Of a stretch of DNA of 55,042 nt, positions 6,998 through 13,718 are shown in pieces. The notes below the pieces were generated by a model. It worked only from the letters and a program-made list of their open reading frames with translations, had not been told where the DNA came from and did no database searches. How positions within the stretch are numbered: position 1 is the stretch's first letter; every line of letters starts with the position of its first letter. The translations under genes were made by a program, and so were the position numbers. The stretch covers positions 1 through 55,042 of the IMG/VR virus record IMGVR_UViG_3300017991_000133. One strand, given 5' to 3'. This DNA comes from a virus.

Positions 6998-8024
6998 CCT
7001 CTGTGCCTCCTATGTAGTTTATGGTGGTGCTGCTGGCCTGGGTTTCCTTTTGGTACTTGCGCTGCATGAGCTGGCGCACGGCCGGTGGCAGCTGCAGGCT
7101 CTTTGTGGTCCATGTCCTTGTCGTTATCTCCACATCGTGGTGGATGGCGTTGGCACCGTAGAATCGCCCGGGCGCGTTTTTTGTGCCTATGAGCTTGCGT
7201 TCCAGGGCCCGGCTCTCATCCACGGCCTCCTGGAGGGCGAGGTAGCGCTGGATGTCCTTGTAGTCCTCAGCGGTTATCTCCTGGAGGTTCGATACGTACT
7301 GGAGCGGCTGGCAGATGTGCTCGAAGTCGCAGAGGCCGCAGACGTCGCTTTCGTATTCAATCCTTGGCGGCAGCGTGCCCGCGGCCACGTGCTCGTTCAC
7401 GGCGATGCAGGTTTGGATGTGCTGCTCGGCCATGTCGTAGTCCAGCATCATGGGCAGGATCCTGGGAAGCTTCCCGAAGCTGCCGAGGATAAGAAATCCG
7501 CCCTCGTGGCCCTCGAGGAGAAGGTAGAGGTTCAGCTGCCCGGGCTTGCGCCGGATCCAGTGCTTAGAGTGGTTCTTTATCGCGTCGATGTTGCGCGTCG
7601 AGTCCCAGTACCAGGGCATGACGCTCGTGATCTCCATGGGCCAGCGGCGCTTCTCCGCGCCCACAATGAAGCCGTCTATGCGGCCCCGCAGCTGATACTT
7701 GTCCCAGCTTGTGCTCAGCTGCTGCAGCTGCACTTTGTAGCCGCAGCGGCGAAGCTGTTCCTCGACCTCGTCCTCCATGGCGATGCCGGCGTCCAGGCGC
7801 GCCTGCACATGGACGTCCTTTTGTTTCCGCTCTCTCCAGTGAGTGCGCGCGTAGACTAGAAATCGCCGGCAGGGATGAGGCACCTCGCTTGCCCAGTTGG
7901 CGGCATCGTGCGGCTTAGGGCCTCCGGCCTTTTCCAACTTGCGCTGGAGGTTGGCCTCCATCCTGTTGCCTATGTCGAATGAAATCTCGCGCAGCTGCTG
8001 GAGTGTGAGCTCCTGCTTAGCCAT
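6990..8024 (-). CDS. Cas4/RecB-like Fe-S exonuclease
   Basis: A 344-residue PD-(D/E)XK protein. Motifs in order are PHPCRRFLVYART (first cluster Cys), GIAMEDEVEEQL (conserved Glu helix), GRIDGFIVG (catalytic Asp), MEITS (E-x-T in place of E-x-K), QLNLYLLLEG (Q-Y motif) and CGLCDFEHIC (three cluster Cys). This Cys-...-CxxCx5C order defines Cas4/AddB-type 5'-3' exonucleases with a [4Fe-4S] cluster. It probably acts in recombination-dependent replication. Confidence 0.8.
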   Translation of the reverse strand: MAKQELTLQQLREISFDIGNRMEANLQRKLEKAGGPKPHDAANWASEVPHPCRRFLVYARTHWRERKQKDVHVQARLDAGIAMEDEVEEQLRRCGYKVQLQQLSTSWDKYQLRGRIDGFIVGAEKRRWPMEITSVMPWYWDSTRNIDAIKNHSKHWIRRKPGQLNLYLLLEGHEGGFLILGSFGKLPRILPMMLDYDMAEQHIQTCIAVNEHVAAGTLPPRIEYESDVCGLCDFEHICQPLQYVSNLQEITAEDYKDIQRYLALQEAVDESRALERKLIGTKNAPGRFYGANAIHHDVEITTRTWTTKSLQLPPAVRQLMQRKYQKETQASSTTINYIGGTEDD

Positions 8025-8253
8025 CGGGACCTCCGTTTAACACGGCCCCGGCTATCGAGCTGTAGATGTCATCCCACAGCACGATATAGTACTCGCGGGC
8101 TTCATCGGGGCCTATCTCAAGGATGATTCCCTCGCCGTCGTAGCTTGCGTGGAGCGGCGTGTCAGCGTAGCTGCCGCTGCCCAGCGCCACGCGCAGACGC
8201 ATGCCTGTGGTCTTCCGGTAGGGGATCGTGATGGTTGTCTGCTTGCTGTCCAT
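8017..8253 (-). CDS. Hypothetical beta-rich protein
   Basis: A 78-residue protein starting MDSKQTTITIPYRKTTGM. Mostly beta strand by pattern. It overlaps the Cas4-like gene by 8 bases. I chose the second Met, because the longer form would run into the preceding micropeptide. No family recognised. Confidence 0.55.
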   Translation of the reverse strand: MDSKQTTITIPYRKTTGMRLRVALGSGSYADTPLHASYDGEGIILEIGPDEAREYYIVLWDDIYSSIAGAVLNGGPDG

Positions 8254-8261
8254 GCCGGGCC

Positions 8262-8375
8262 TCACCAGGTGAATGGGTTAAGCCAGACAAGCATCATGTA
8301 CATGTAGGCCGCCCAGCTAAGGCCTGCGGCTGCCCACAGAATAATGTCGGCAATGCTCGAGTTTTTCTCTTTCAT
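8262..8375 (-). CDS. Membrane micropeptide, 37 aa
   Basis: Starts MKEKNSSIADIILWAAAGLS and continues hydrophobic to its end (YMYMMLVWLNPFTW). GGAGGAAAAATG is a strong ribosome site. It overlaps the end of the superinfection-immunity gene by 4 bases (ATGA), so it could be a partner subunit of that membrane protein. Confidence 0.65.
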   Translation of the reverse strand: MKEKNSSIADIILWAAAGLSWAAYMYMMLVWLNPFTW

Positions 8376-8731
8376 TTTTCCTCCTTTTTTTTGTCTGCAG
8401 ATACGCTCCAGGCCAGGGCCGCTACCCAGCCCAGCAGAGTGAATCCCAGCAGCAGGTTAATAATGGCGATGGGTCCTGTTTGCCGGTGCTGCCGCTTGGC
8501 AGCGATGATGGTCGGCAGGAGGTAGAGCGCGATGGCCGCGATGGCCGCGCCCAGCAGTGCGAGAGCGCCCGCGGCGCTTGTGGCTGCGCTCGATATCCTG
8601 TCCTGCAGCGGCTCGTAGCCGGCATAGCCGGCGTTGCGGGAGTCCTGCCAGCCGATGTAGATGCAGAGGGCCACCAGGGCCGCTCCGACCAGGGCCCAAA
8701 TCAGCAGGGCTTTTTTCGTCTTTGCTTTCAT
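8372..8731 (-). CDS. Superinfection immunity protein (T4 Imm-like family)
   Basis: A 119-residue membrane protein starting MKAKTKKALLIWALVGAALV. Spans lie at about residues 8-27, 52-72 and 85-107. The last span, GPIAIINLLLGFTLLGWVAALAWS, matches the core 'NLLLGWTLIGWVxALxWA' of the superinfection-immunity family (phage T4 Imm), which blocks DNA entry of later phages. Start by GGGAGGAGCAATG. It sits between two small membrane genes with ATGA overlaps on both sides. Confidence 0.8.
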   Translation of the reverse strand: MKAKTKKALLIWALVGAALVALCIYIGWQDSRNAGYAGYEPLQDRISSAATSAAGALALLGAAIAAIALYLLPTIIAAKRQHRQTGPIAIINLLLGFTLLGWVAALAWSVSADKKKEEK

Positions 8732-8940
8732 TGCTCCTCCCTTTTCCTGGCCCGGCGCAGCTGCCATAAGGTGGCAAAGAACGCCGTGATTGACGCCAGC
8801 CATAGTGCCAGGGCGATGATTCTCAGCCATTCGGGCCCATCGAATTTTACCGCCCCTGCCAGCAGGGCGCATGTGGCCAGTGTCGCCATAACCAGGATGG
8901 TTGCCCGGTCGTGGAGGCGCTCAACTTTTTTGCTCCACAT
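8728..8940 (-). CDS. Two-span small membrane protein
   Basis: A 70-residue protein. Two hydrophobic spans (about 14-31 and 38-58) flank a short loop, with a basic C-terminus LRRARKREEQ. Directly upstream of, and overlapping, the Imm-like gene, so it probably works in the same membrane process. Function otherwise unknown. Confidence 0.6.
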   Translation of the reverse strand: MWSKKVERLHDRATILVMATLATCALLAGAVKFDGPEWLRIIALALWLASITAFFATLWQLRRARKREEQ

Positions 8941-8943
8941 GGG

Positions 8944-9957
8944 TCATTCCTTTTCGGGGTCTGTGGTCGCGGGATCTCCCTCGAAGAGCGGCTTTTCTGC
9001 TTTTGGCTTTGGCTTGCTGGCTTTGGGATCCGTCTCGTCTTCGGTGGCCTCTTCGACCGCCTGGGCTTCCTCGTCGGGCTCGGGCTCTATCGATTCGCGC
9101 ACCACCTCGGCCTTGATCTCTGTGGATCCCTGCTCCGCCTGGCGCATGACCTGCTCCATCTCTTCGCTTCCGTGCTCGTGGCGCCAGCCCCAAACGGTCA
9201 CGGTGGCGACGCCGTTGTTGTCCGGCTCTACGCGGCCCACAGCGATCCCGGGGTGTGTCTTCAGGATGTTCCTCTCCACGATGGTTTGGGCGATGCGGTC
9301 GCCGAATCGCTGACGCTGTGTGTGCTCCTCAAGGCATTCCTTAATGGCATCGTCGCGATAGTTGATCCAGAGCCCCAGCGGCGGCGCCGTGGGCAGGAAT
9401 ACCCACTTGCCATCCTCTTCCGGCTTGTCGTCCTTGGTACCTATGCGGGCGGCGTTTGGGTGCTTCAGCTGGCCTGTCTTTTCGGCCTTGCCCTTTTGCT
9501 TGTTGTACTTCCATTCTTCCCTGTTCATCTTGGATTGAATGCTCTGGATAAAGTAGGTGTAGACGTTGTAATAAATGGTTTTGTCGATGACCACCAGGTT
9601 GCCCGCCGGGCTGTAGCCTATGCCCATCTTGCGGACGTTGGCCGTGAGGACGGCTTTGGTGTCTGGATCCCGCTCGATCATGGGATTGGGGCAGTCGTGG
9701 CCGTCTACGCTGATTTTCTGCGGCGTAAAAAGCGATACGCTGGCCACCTTGTTGAGCTGTTTGTAGCCGTCGTAGGTGACCGCCCATTTCTGGCCCACCT
9801 TGTAGATGTGGTCCTTGCTTTCGTAGAGCTGCATCTCCGCCTTGACGGGCCTCATGATGGCTCCCTGCGGAGAGCGCTTCACGTAGACCGTGCCGAACTC
9901 GGCGCGCAGCGCCAGCTTGTCATCCGGCCGGTTATCCTGGGTTGCTTTGTTTGTCAT
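8944..9957 (-). CDS. Conserved-looking early protein, possibly recombination-linked
   Basis: A 337-residue protein. A mixed alpha/beta core spans about residues 1-235 (TANVRKMGIGYSPAGNLVVI, IYYNVYTYFIQSIQSKM). From about 250 to the end it is an acidic, proline-rich disordered tail (EPEPDEEAQAVEEATEDETD). I do not recognise the family. Its size, acidic tail and place in the same operon as a Cas4-like exonuclease fit a single-strand annealing or DNA-binding partner, but this rests on context only. Confidence 0.6.
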   Translation of the reverse strand: MTNKATQDNRPDDKLALRAEFGTVYVKRSPQGAIMRPVKAEMQLYESKDHIYKVGQKWAVTYDGYKQLNKVASVSLFTPQKISVDGHDCPNPMIERDPDTKAVLTANVRKMGIGYSPAGNLVVIDKTIYYNVYTYFIQSIQSKMNREEWKYNKQKGKAEKTGQLKHPNAARIGTKDDKPEEDGKWVFLPTAPPLGLWINYRDDAIKECLEEHTQRQRFGDRIAQTIVERNILKTHPGIAVGRVEPDNNGVATVTVWGWRHEHGSEEMEQVMRQAEQGSTEIKAEVVRESIEPEPDEEAQAVEEATEDETDPKASKPKPKAEKPLFEGDPATTDPEKE

Positions 9958-10010
9958 TCGTCCTCCTTGAGTTTTTTATTTTTGTGTGCTACCATCGCCT
10001 TAACTTTCCC

Positions 10011-10057
10011 CGGCCTGGCCGCCGAAAATCACCGGCAATTCCTCCTTAGCCAGGCCG
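10011..10057 (-). promoter_or_regulatory. Stem-loop in early-operon spacer
   Basis: CGGCCTGGC at 10011-10019 is the reverse complement of GCCAGGCCG at 10049-10057. On the minus strand it follows the stop of the 136-residue gene and is not followed by a U-run, so it is more likely an mRNA stability or regulatory hairpin than a terminator. A 13-codon frame (MVAHKNKKLKEDE) lies between it and the next gene and could be a leader peptide. Confidence 0.35.
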
Positions 10058-10059
10058 CT

Positions 10060-10470
10060 TTATTTTTTCAAATAATTCCATAGGTCGCTTACTTGCTTGC
10101 GGATGTCCTCGAGCGCATCCTTGGTTGCCCGGCCCTGCGCCTTGAGCTCTTCTCGTGATTCTTTGGGCGTGCCGCCGAGCTGGAACTGCTCTAGCAGCCA
10201 GCGCTCGTAGCCAAGCAAGCGCCGGTTCGCTGCGAGTGTTTCCTTGCGCAGCTTTTTCACTTCTTCCCGGAGCTCCGCCACCTCTACCACCACATCCTCG
10301 TGCTTGCGCTTTAGCAGCTTGTGCCACTGGCGCTGGTGATCGCTGTTGGGGCAGAAGTGCTGCCATTCCCGGTTCGTCCCAAACTCCCGCCGGCAGCTGG
10401 GCAGGCGGCAGGTCCGCCAGTACTTCCATCCGGCGCTTTTGTCAAAATGGCTTTTGTGTTTTTTAGCCAT
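10060..10470 (-). CDS. Zinc-finger coiled-coil protein
   Basis: A 136-residue protein. The N-terminal part (TCRLPSCRREFGTNREWQHF CPNSDHQRQWHK) has the C-x4-C...C...H spacing of a small zinc finger. Residues about 55-136 are heptad-rich (VAELREEVKKLRKETLAANR), so it probably forms a dimer. A DNA-binding structural role is inferred. It is second in the leftward operon after the HTH regulator. Confidence 0.6.
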   Translation of the reverse strand: MAKKHKSHFDKSAGWKYWRTCRLPSCRREFGTNREWQHFCPNSDHQRQWHKLLKRKHEDVVVEVAELREEVKKLRKETLAANRRLLGYERWLLEQFQLGGTPKESREELKAQGRATKDALEDIRKQVSDLWNYLKK

Positions 10471-10615
10471 TCTCAGGCCCTCTCGCGGCCGAGCTCTGTT
10501 TGTGTGCGTGAGTGCTAAAGGCTCCGTGTAAATGCATATACGGATTTTTTACGGTACTTTGGGGTTCGGTCGTAGATGGGTTTTTAGCCCAGGGCTCTGT
10601 GGTGCCCATTGGGCG

Positions 10616-10834
10616 CTATCCTTGCCGGGTCTGTTTCTGTGCTGCTGGGGCAGTCCCGGCATGGGCCTCGATGAAGATGCGGATGAGGCGCCTCATCGAT
10701 GGCAGCGGGGTGTGGCGCCCGGTGAACCAGCGATGCAGGGTCGTGTAGCTGATCTCGAGCTCCCGGCAGATAGCCTCGTTGCTTAGCTTTTCGCGCTCTT
10801 TGATCTCGCGCAATTTCTCTAGCTCGTATACCAT
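10616..10834 (-). CDS. Cro/CI-type HTH regulator
   Basis: A 72-residue protein. LSNEAICRELEISYTTLHRW forms a clear helix-turn-helix, with the recognition helix SYTTLHRWFTGR. Short, single-domain and promoter-proximal, like Cro. AGGAGGACAATATGG sets the start, only about 14 bases after the predicted transcript start. It probably binds the palindrome CGCCATGGCG inside its own promoter and the divergent rightward promoter. Confidence 0.75.
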   Translation of the reverse strand: MVYELEKLREIKEREKLSNEAICRELEISYTTLHRWFTGRHTPLPSMRRLIRIFIEAHAGTAPAAQKQTRQG

Positions 10835-10854
10835 ATTGTCCTCCTGTGCTTTAA

Positions 10855-10883
10855 ATAATATAGGTCGCCATGGCGCTTGTCAA
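10855..10883 (-). promoter_or_regulatory. Leftward early promoter
   Basis: On the minus strand TTGACA (10883-10878) and TATTAT (10860-10855) are separated by 17 bases, close to sigma-70 consensus. The palindrome CGCCATGGCG lies in the spacer, so binding there would block RNA polymerase. It drives the HTH gene. Confidence 0.75.
10866..10875. promoter_or_regulatory. Palindromic operator, left
   Basis: CGCCATGGCG, a perfect 10-bp palindrome between -35 and -10 of the leftward promoter. Nine of its ten bases recur at 11125-11133 in the divergent promoter. Likely target of the HTH protein encoded next to it. Confidence 0.6.
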
Positions 10884-11116
10884 GTGTTTTATAAAAGTTT
10901 TTGGACTCCAGGGCCTGGCGGGATCCTGGCGCCGGCGATTCCGGGTGCATTGCTGGCCGGTCGCGCCGGCCGCGGGTGGGTCCCGGGACGCTTCTTCCCT
11001 GGGGGGGCTCCTGGCCAAAAGAGGACCGGCCTTTTTGGAAAGATGGGAAAAAAGGCCAAAAGTGCCCAAATACTGTGCAAAATCCCAACTTTTTTTCAAG
11101 TTTTTTTGAAAAAGAC
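10884..11116. other. Non-coding control region between divergent promoters
   Basis: No convincing gene on either strand. It contains the GC-rich inverted repeat GGCCGGTCGCGCCGGCC around 10960 and an AT-rich tract next to the rightward promoter (runs of T and A flanking CAAG) that could serve as an UP element. A replication origin here is possible but unsupported. Confidence 0.4.
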
Positions 11117-11145
11117 TTGACATTCGCCATGGCAAACGCTATATT
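11117..11145 (+). promoter_or_regulatory. Rightward promoter of the ribozyme operon
   Basis: TTGACA (11117-11122), a 17-base spacer, then TATATT (11140-11145). The spacer contains CGCCATGGC. This is the only strong promoter found for the plus-strand operon; transcripts should start near 11152. Confidence 0.8.
11125..11133. promoter_or_regulatory. Palindromic operator, right
   Basis: CGCCATGGC between the -35 and -10 boxes, sharing nine bases with the left operator and placed at the same distance from its -35 box to within a base or two. It implies coordinated control of the two divergent promoters. Confidence 0.55.
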
Positions 11146-11149
11146 ATTA

Positions 11150-11410
11150 ATAGGATGAAAAAGAAAAAGGGCGACAGAGAGACGGTCAGCGGATGTCAAG
11201 GCCAGTTAGGTCAAGTCCTTTTCCTTGGCTCTTTGAAAAAAGAAAGCTGAATAGGCTGCCTGGGGTGACTGCCCCAGCGCTCCTCGGCCGGCGAACCGGG
11301 CGGTAGCTGACGCGAGTCAGCGAGAATCGGATGGCTGCCCGAGGGTGCCAGCGCTGCGGCGGGTGTTCCCGGGGGCTCGAAAAGCAGAATCAAAAACCTC
11401 CCTCCCAAAT
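11150..11410 (+). ncRNA. Long structured 5' leader of the ribozyme operon
   Basis: About 260 bases of leader with no credible gene. Hairpins visible by eye are CTGGGG-TGACTG-CCCCAG (11260-11277), CCGG-CGAA-CCGG near 11288 and GCTGAC-GCGA-GTCAGC (11306-11321). AGCGCT occurs before and after this block and could close a multibranch domain. It is separated from the first message by ribozyme 1, so it would be released as a discrete RNA. No riboswitch class is recognised. Confidence 0.5.
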
Positions 11411-11478
11411 TCGAAAGCGGGGAGGGCTTCTTCCCGCTCCCTCCGGTGCTAGCCGGCCGGGGGCTGAAGAGATAGGCT
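11411..11478 (+). ncRNA. Type-II hammerhead ribozyme 1 (leader)
   Basis: GAAA 11413-11416. Stem III GCGGGGAG/CTTCCCGC 11417-11437. UC 11438-11439 with predicted cleavage after 11439. Stem I CCTCCGG/CCGGGGG (one GU) 11440-11463. CUGAAGA 11464-11470. Stem II is only two pairs (GA with TC). Loop AGCC (11451-11454) can pair with GGCT (11475-11478). The 15.2-16.2 pair is G-C here and C-G in ribozymes 2-6. It would free the first coding message from the leader. Confidence 0.75.
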
Positions 11479-11501
11479 TAATTTTTTTTGGGAGGTTTTC
11501 T

Positions 11502-11744
11502 GTGAAATACACAATCGAAAAACTGGAGCTTGTGGATCCCGAGCGGAACCACTGCAAATTTTACGAGCTCGAGTATGACGCGTTCGATAAGAGCGCTGTC
11601 GTGGTCACCCGCCGCTGGGGCCGCATCGGCACCACCGGCCAGGTCCGAAAGGATACGTTCCCTACCAGCGTCGAGGGCTATGCCTTCTTCAACGAAATCC
11701 TTTACTCGAAGCTGCGCAAGGGCTACCGCACGGTAGATTGCTGA
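11502..11744 (+). CDS. Stand-alone WGR-domain protein
   Basis: An 80-residue protein starting with GTG (reads VKYTIEKLELVDPERNHCKF). TRRWGRIGTTGQVRKDTF followed by A-F-F-N-E-I-L-Y-S-K-L-R-K-GY is the whole WGR domain, named for its Trp-Gly-Arg. WGR domains bind nucleic acids, as in PARPs and MolR-type proteins. TGGGAGGTTTTCTGTG sets the start. It is the first gene of the ribozyme operon, between ribozymes 1 and 2. A DNA- or RNA-binding role is likely; the target is unknown. Confidence 0.85.
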   Translation: MKYTIEKLELVDPERNHCKFYELEYDAFDKSAVVVTRRWGRIGTTGQVRKDTFPTSVEGYAFFNEILYSKLRKGYRTVDC

Positions 11745-11746
11745 AC

Positions 11747-11845
11747 GCCGAAACCGGGGCATCAGGGCCCGGGCATGTGGGCTTTGTCTGCATGCCGGTC
11801 CTCCCGGTCCCTCGGGTTGACATCCCGGGGCTGACGAGGCTGTCA
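11747..11845 (+). ncRNA. Type-II hammerhead ribozyme 2
   Basis: Stem II GCC 11747-11749 with GGC 11838-11840. GAAA 11750-11753. Stem III is closed by CCGGG/CCCGG and carries an extra internal hairpin (GGCATG/CATGCC). UC 11808-11809, cleavage after 11809. Stem I CCTCGGG/CCCGGGG. CUGACGA 11831-11837. Loop TGACA (11818-11822) pairs with TGTCA (11841-11845). The preceding stop ends 2 bases upstream. Longest stem III of the set. Confidence 0.85.
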
Positions 11846-11871
11846 GATTAAATCTTTTGGGAGGTTTTCAA

Positions 11872-12162
11872 ATGTCTAAACTTTCATCTTATGCAATGGG
11901 CGGCGGCCGCAAGGCTAAGCCGGTTACGGATCCGTCCAAGTTCTCGCGTCATTTCAATCTGGACGATGTCGAGGGCATCATCGGGTTGATGGATGCCAAC
12001 GTTCTGGTGGCTGCGGCTGCCGGTCAGATCGACCTCAACGAGGTCGCTTCCTGGGAGTTGGCCAATCGCGGGATGAACCGCATGGGCGAATGGGTAGGCT
12101 TCGACGAGGCCAAGAGGCGCCATGAGGCGCGCGCCGTCACGCACGGCTGGCCTAAGAGGTAG
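11872..12162 (+). CDS. Unknown ribozyme-operon protein, 96 aa
   Basis: Starts MSKLSSYAMGGGRKAKPVTD after TGGGAGGTTTTCAAATG. Helical, with an alanine-rich middle (DANVLVAAAAGQIDLNEVAS) and a basic C-terminus. No family recognised. Its TAG overlaps the first base of ribozyme 3 stem II. Probably a small early protein of host takeover. Confidence 0.7.
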   Translation: MSKLSSYAMGGGRKAKPVTDPSKFSRHFNLDDVEGIIGLMDANVLVAAAAGQIDLNEVASWELANRGMNRMGEWVGFDEAKRRHEARAVTHGWPKR

Positions 12163-12230
12163 CCGAAACGGAGGGCTCCCCGATCCTCCGTCCCTCCGGG
12201 GTGACTTCCCGGAGGCTGATGAGGCAAGTC
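12162..12230 (+). ncRNA. Type-II hammerhead ribozyme 3
   Basis: Stem II GCC 12162-12164/GGC 12223-12225. GAAA 12165-12168. Stem III CGGAGG/CCTCCG 12169-12190. GUC ending 12192 (cleavage site). Stem I CCTCCGGG/CCCGGAGG 12193-12215, perfect 8 bp. CUGAUGA 12216-12222. Loop GACTT (12203-12207) pairs with AAGTC (12226-12230). All canonical core bases are present; the best single example in the array. Confidence 0.92.
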
Positions 12231-12253
12231 GAAAAATTTTGGGAGGTTCAAAA

Positions 12254-12571
12254 ATGTTTGAGAAAGACTGTGATTATGAGGTCATGAAAGACGGCGCCAG
12301 CCTGGTCGCTTCGGTGGCCATGGGATCCGGCATCGGCACTTCCTGGAGGCAGAAATCCTTTAAGCTTCCTAAGGGCGCGCTTATCCACTACGAGGGCCGC
12401 GGGAAGGCCATTTTTTCCGGCAGTGTCGAGATGGAATTCTTTTCCATCGTGACCTCGGGATTTGGCGCAGACGCCGGTTCGGACATGAGCGGAGTTGTTT
12501 ACTTCAAAGGCTATTTCGAGCCTAATTCCTGGGGCTGCGTGCCTGCTGGGTATCTCCGCAAGGTCGACTAA
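12254..12571 (+). CDS. Unknown ribozyme-operon protein, 105 aa
   Basis: Starts MFEKDCDYEVMKDGASLVAS after TTTGGGAGGTTCAAAAATG. Beta-rich pattern (ALIHYEGRGKAIFSGSVEME). No family recognised. It is flanked on both sides by ribozymes and its TAA overlaps stem II of ribozyme 4 by one base. Confidence 0.7.
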   Translation: MFEKDCDYEVMKDGASLVASVAMGSGIGTSWRQKSFKLPKGALIHYEGRGKAIFSGSVEMEFFSIVTSGFGADAGSDMSGVVYFKGYFEPNSWGCVPAGYLRKVD

Positions 12572-12635
12572 TCGAAACGGGGGCTTGGGGCCCTCGTCGC
12601 CGGGAGGTGACCGTCCCGGCCTGAAGAGATAGGTC
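12571..12635 (+). ncRNA. Type-II hammerhead ribozyme 4
   Basis: Stem II ATC 12571-12573/GAT 12628-12630, a covariation from GCC/GGC. GAAA 12574-12577. Stem III CGGGGGC/GCCCTCG. GUC ending 12598. Stem I GCCGGGA/TCCCGGC 12599-12620, perfect 7 bp. CUGAAGA 12621-12627. Loop GACC (12609-12612) pairs with GGTC (12632-12635). Confidence 0.9.
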
Positions 12636-12661
12636 GAAATTAATTTGGGAGGTTTTCTAAA

Positions 12662-13057
12662 ATGGCTAAGAAAAAAGAACAGTGGGCAATCGATTATGAG
12701 GTCCGGGTCGCGGCCATCCGGCGGGCGATTAATGTGGACGGCCACAAGTTCTATCTTGACACCTATTTGGGCCGCAAGCTGGTCCTGGCCATTGACGCGG
12801 ATGGCAGCACTGCTGTTTCCGGCCTTGGCACCTGGAGCCAGCACTCCTGGGCGATCTGCTCCACTCAGGTTTATCCCTGGGCAGAGGAGATTGGGATCCC
12901 TCAGGACAAGCACTTCAAGTTCGAAGTGTTCTCAACTCACCGCAGCGAGCAGGCCGCCGAGAAGCGGGCGCTCATGGAGCTCGATGTCAAGTCTTTTGTC
13001 GATTACCGGATCGTCAACCAGCCCAATGGGCTTTCTGTCCTATGGGTTGCTAGATGA
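12662..13057 (+). CDS. Unknown ribozyme-operon protein, 131 aa
   Basis: Starts MAKKKEQWAIDYEVRVAAIR after TTTGGGAGGTTTTCTAAAATG. The alpha/beta pattern with KFYLDTYLGRKLVLAIDADG suggests a small globular domain. No family recognised. The stop lies 2 bases before ribozyme 5. Confidence 0.7.
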   Translation: MAKKKEQWAIDYEVRVAAIRRAINVDGHKFYLDTYLGRKLVLAIDADGSTAVSGLGTWSQHSWAICSTQVYPWAEEIGIPQDKHFKFEVFSTHRSEQAAEKRALMELDVKSFVDYRIVNQPNGLSVLWVAR

Positions 13058-13059
13058 CA

Positions 13060-13123
13060 GCCGAAACGGGGCGCCGCCCCGTCCTCCCGGGAGTGACCGT
13101 CCGGGAGCTGAAGAGGCAGGTCA
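13060..13123 (+). ncRNA. Type-II hammerhead ribozyme 5
   Basis: Stem II GCC 13060-13062/GGC 13115-13117. GAAA 13063-13066. Stem III CGGGGC/GCCCCG with a 3-base loop. GUC ending 13083. Stem I CTCCCGG/CCGGGAG 13084-13107, perfect 7 bp. CUGAAGA 13108-13114. Loop TGACC (13094-13098) pairs with GGTCA (13119-13123). Confidence 0.9.
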
Positions 13124-13149
13124 AATTATTTTCTTTGGGAGGTGTTTTT

Positions 13150-13410
13150 ATGAGTAAGGAAAAACTCGTTTCTATTCCAGCCGGGTTTAAGTGCCCGGCC
13201 GTTGCTAACTTGCCGGCGGATCCGGCGCTCGAGAGTATGGAGTGCTCGGTGTTCGGTCAGACAAACTGGTTCTGCCCCTACGCTGCTTTTCCGTGCTTAG
13301 AGGAGCGCCGGCTGAGCGCTGACTGTCCGTATGCTCCTGCTGAAATCTGGCGCCACTTCCGGAATTTCCGCGAGCGCGTAGAGCTCGAGGCGCTGGAGGG
13401 AAAGGGATGA
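13150..13410 (+). CDS. Cys-containing ribozyme-operon protein, 86 aa
   Basis: Starts MSKEKLVSIPAGFKCPAVAN. Cysteines at about 15, 32, 41, 48 and 58 (KCP, ECS, FCPY, PCLEE, DCPYAP) could bind zinc or Fe-S. The frame opens earlier, but GGGAGGTGTTTTTATG sets this ATG. Overlaps the next gene by 4 bases, and no ribozyme separates them. Confidence 0.7.
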   Translation: MSKEKLVSIPAGFKCPAVANLPADPALESMECSVFGQTNWFCPYAAFPCLEERRLSADCPYAPAEIWRHFRNFRERVELEALEGKG

Positions 13411-13631
13411 CAAAAATCAAGGAATATTTAAACACTCCTGTTTTTGTTTTTCTCTATGAAGATGCTATTCCGGAGGTCATTCTCTGGATGGTGTTTTACA
13501 ATGGCATCGTCGATGCCGTGGAGCTGCTGGCGGCATGGCTCGGGGATGCGTCCGAGACTTATCTTCGCGGCTTAACGGTTACCGTCGTCGACGCCGATGA
13601 GCTGCCGGGCGATCCCTTTGAGTGGATGTGA
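13407..13631 (+). CDS. Unknown ribozyme-operon protein, 74 aa
   Basis: Starts MTKIKEYLNTPVFVFLYEDA. Acidic, with hydrophobic stretches too short for a sure membrane span. Translationally coupled to the gene before it (ATGA). Its TGA overlaps ribozyme 6 stem II by one base. Confidence 0.65.
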   Translation: MTKIKEYLNTPVFVFLYEDAIPEVILWMVFYNGIVDAVELLAAWLGDASETYLRGLTVTVVDADELPGDPFEWM

Positions 13632-13695
13632 TCGAAACGGGCCCTTGCGGGCTCGTCGCTCCGGGTTGATCACCGGGGCCTGATGAGATTGATCA
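13631..13695 (+). ncRNA. Type-II hammerhead ribozyme 6
   Basis: Stem II ATC 13631-13633/GAT 13687-13689. GAAA 13634-13637. Stem III CGGGCCC/GGGCTCG. GUC ending 13657. Stem I GCTCCGG/CCGGGGC 13658-13679. CUGAUGA 13680-13686. Loop TGATCA (13667-13672) pairs with TGATCA (13690-13695), the longest pseudoknot at 6 bp. Confidence 0.9.
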
Positions 13696-13718
13696 AATTT
13701 TTTATGGGAGGTATCGTT

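Noticed and set aside
6546-7859. Long plus-strand open frame of 437 codons
   Set aside because: It is the antisense of the Cas4-like gene, is rich in Val, Leu and His from GC bias, and has no ribosome site or known domain.
8911-10083. Plus-strand frame of 390 codons
   Set aside because: Antisense to the 337-residue early gene; composition is that of a shadow frame.
10884-11116. Replication origin with iterons in the control region
   Set aside because: No set of repeated sites was found; only one inverted repeat and AT tracts.
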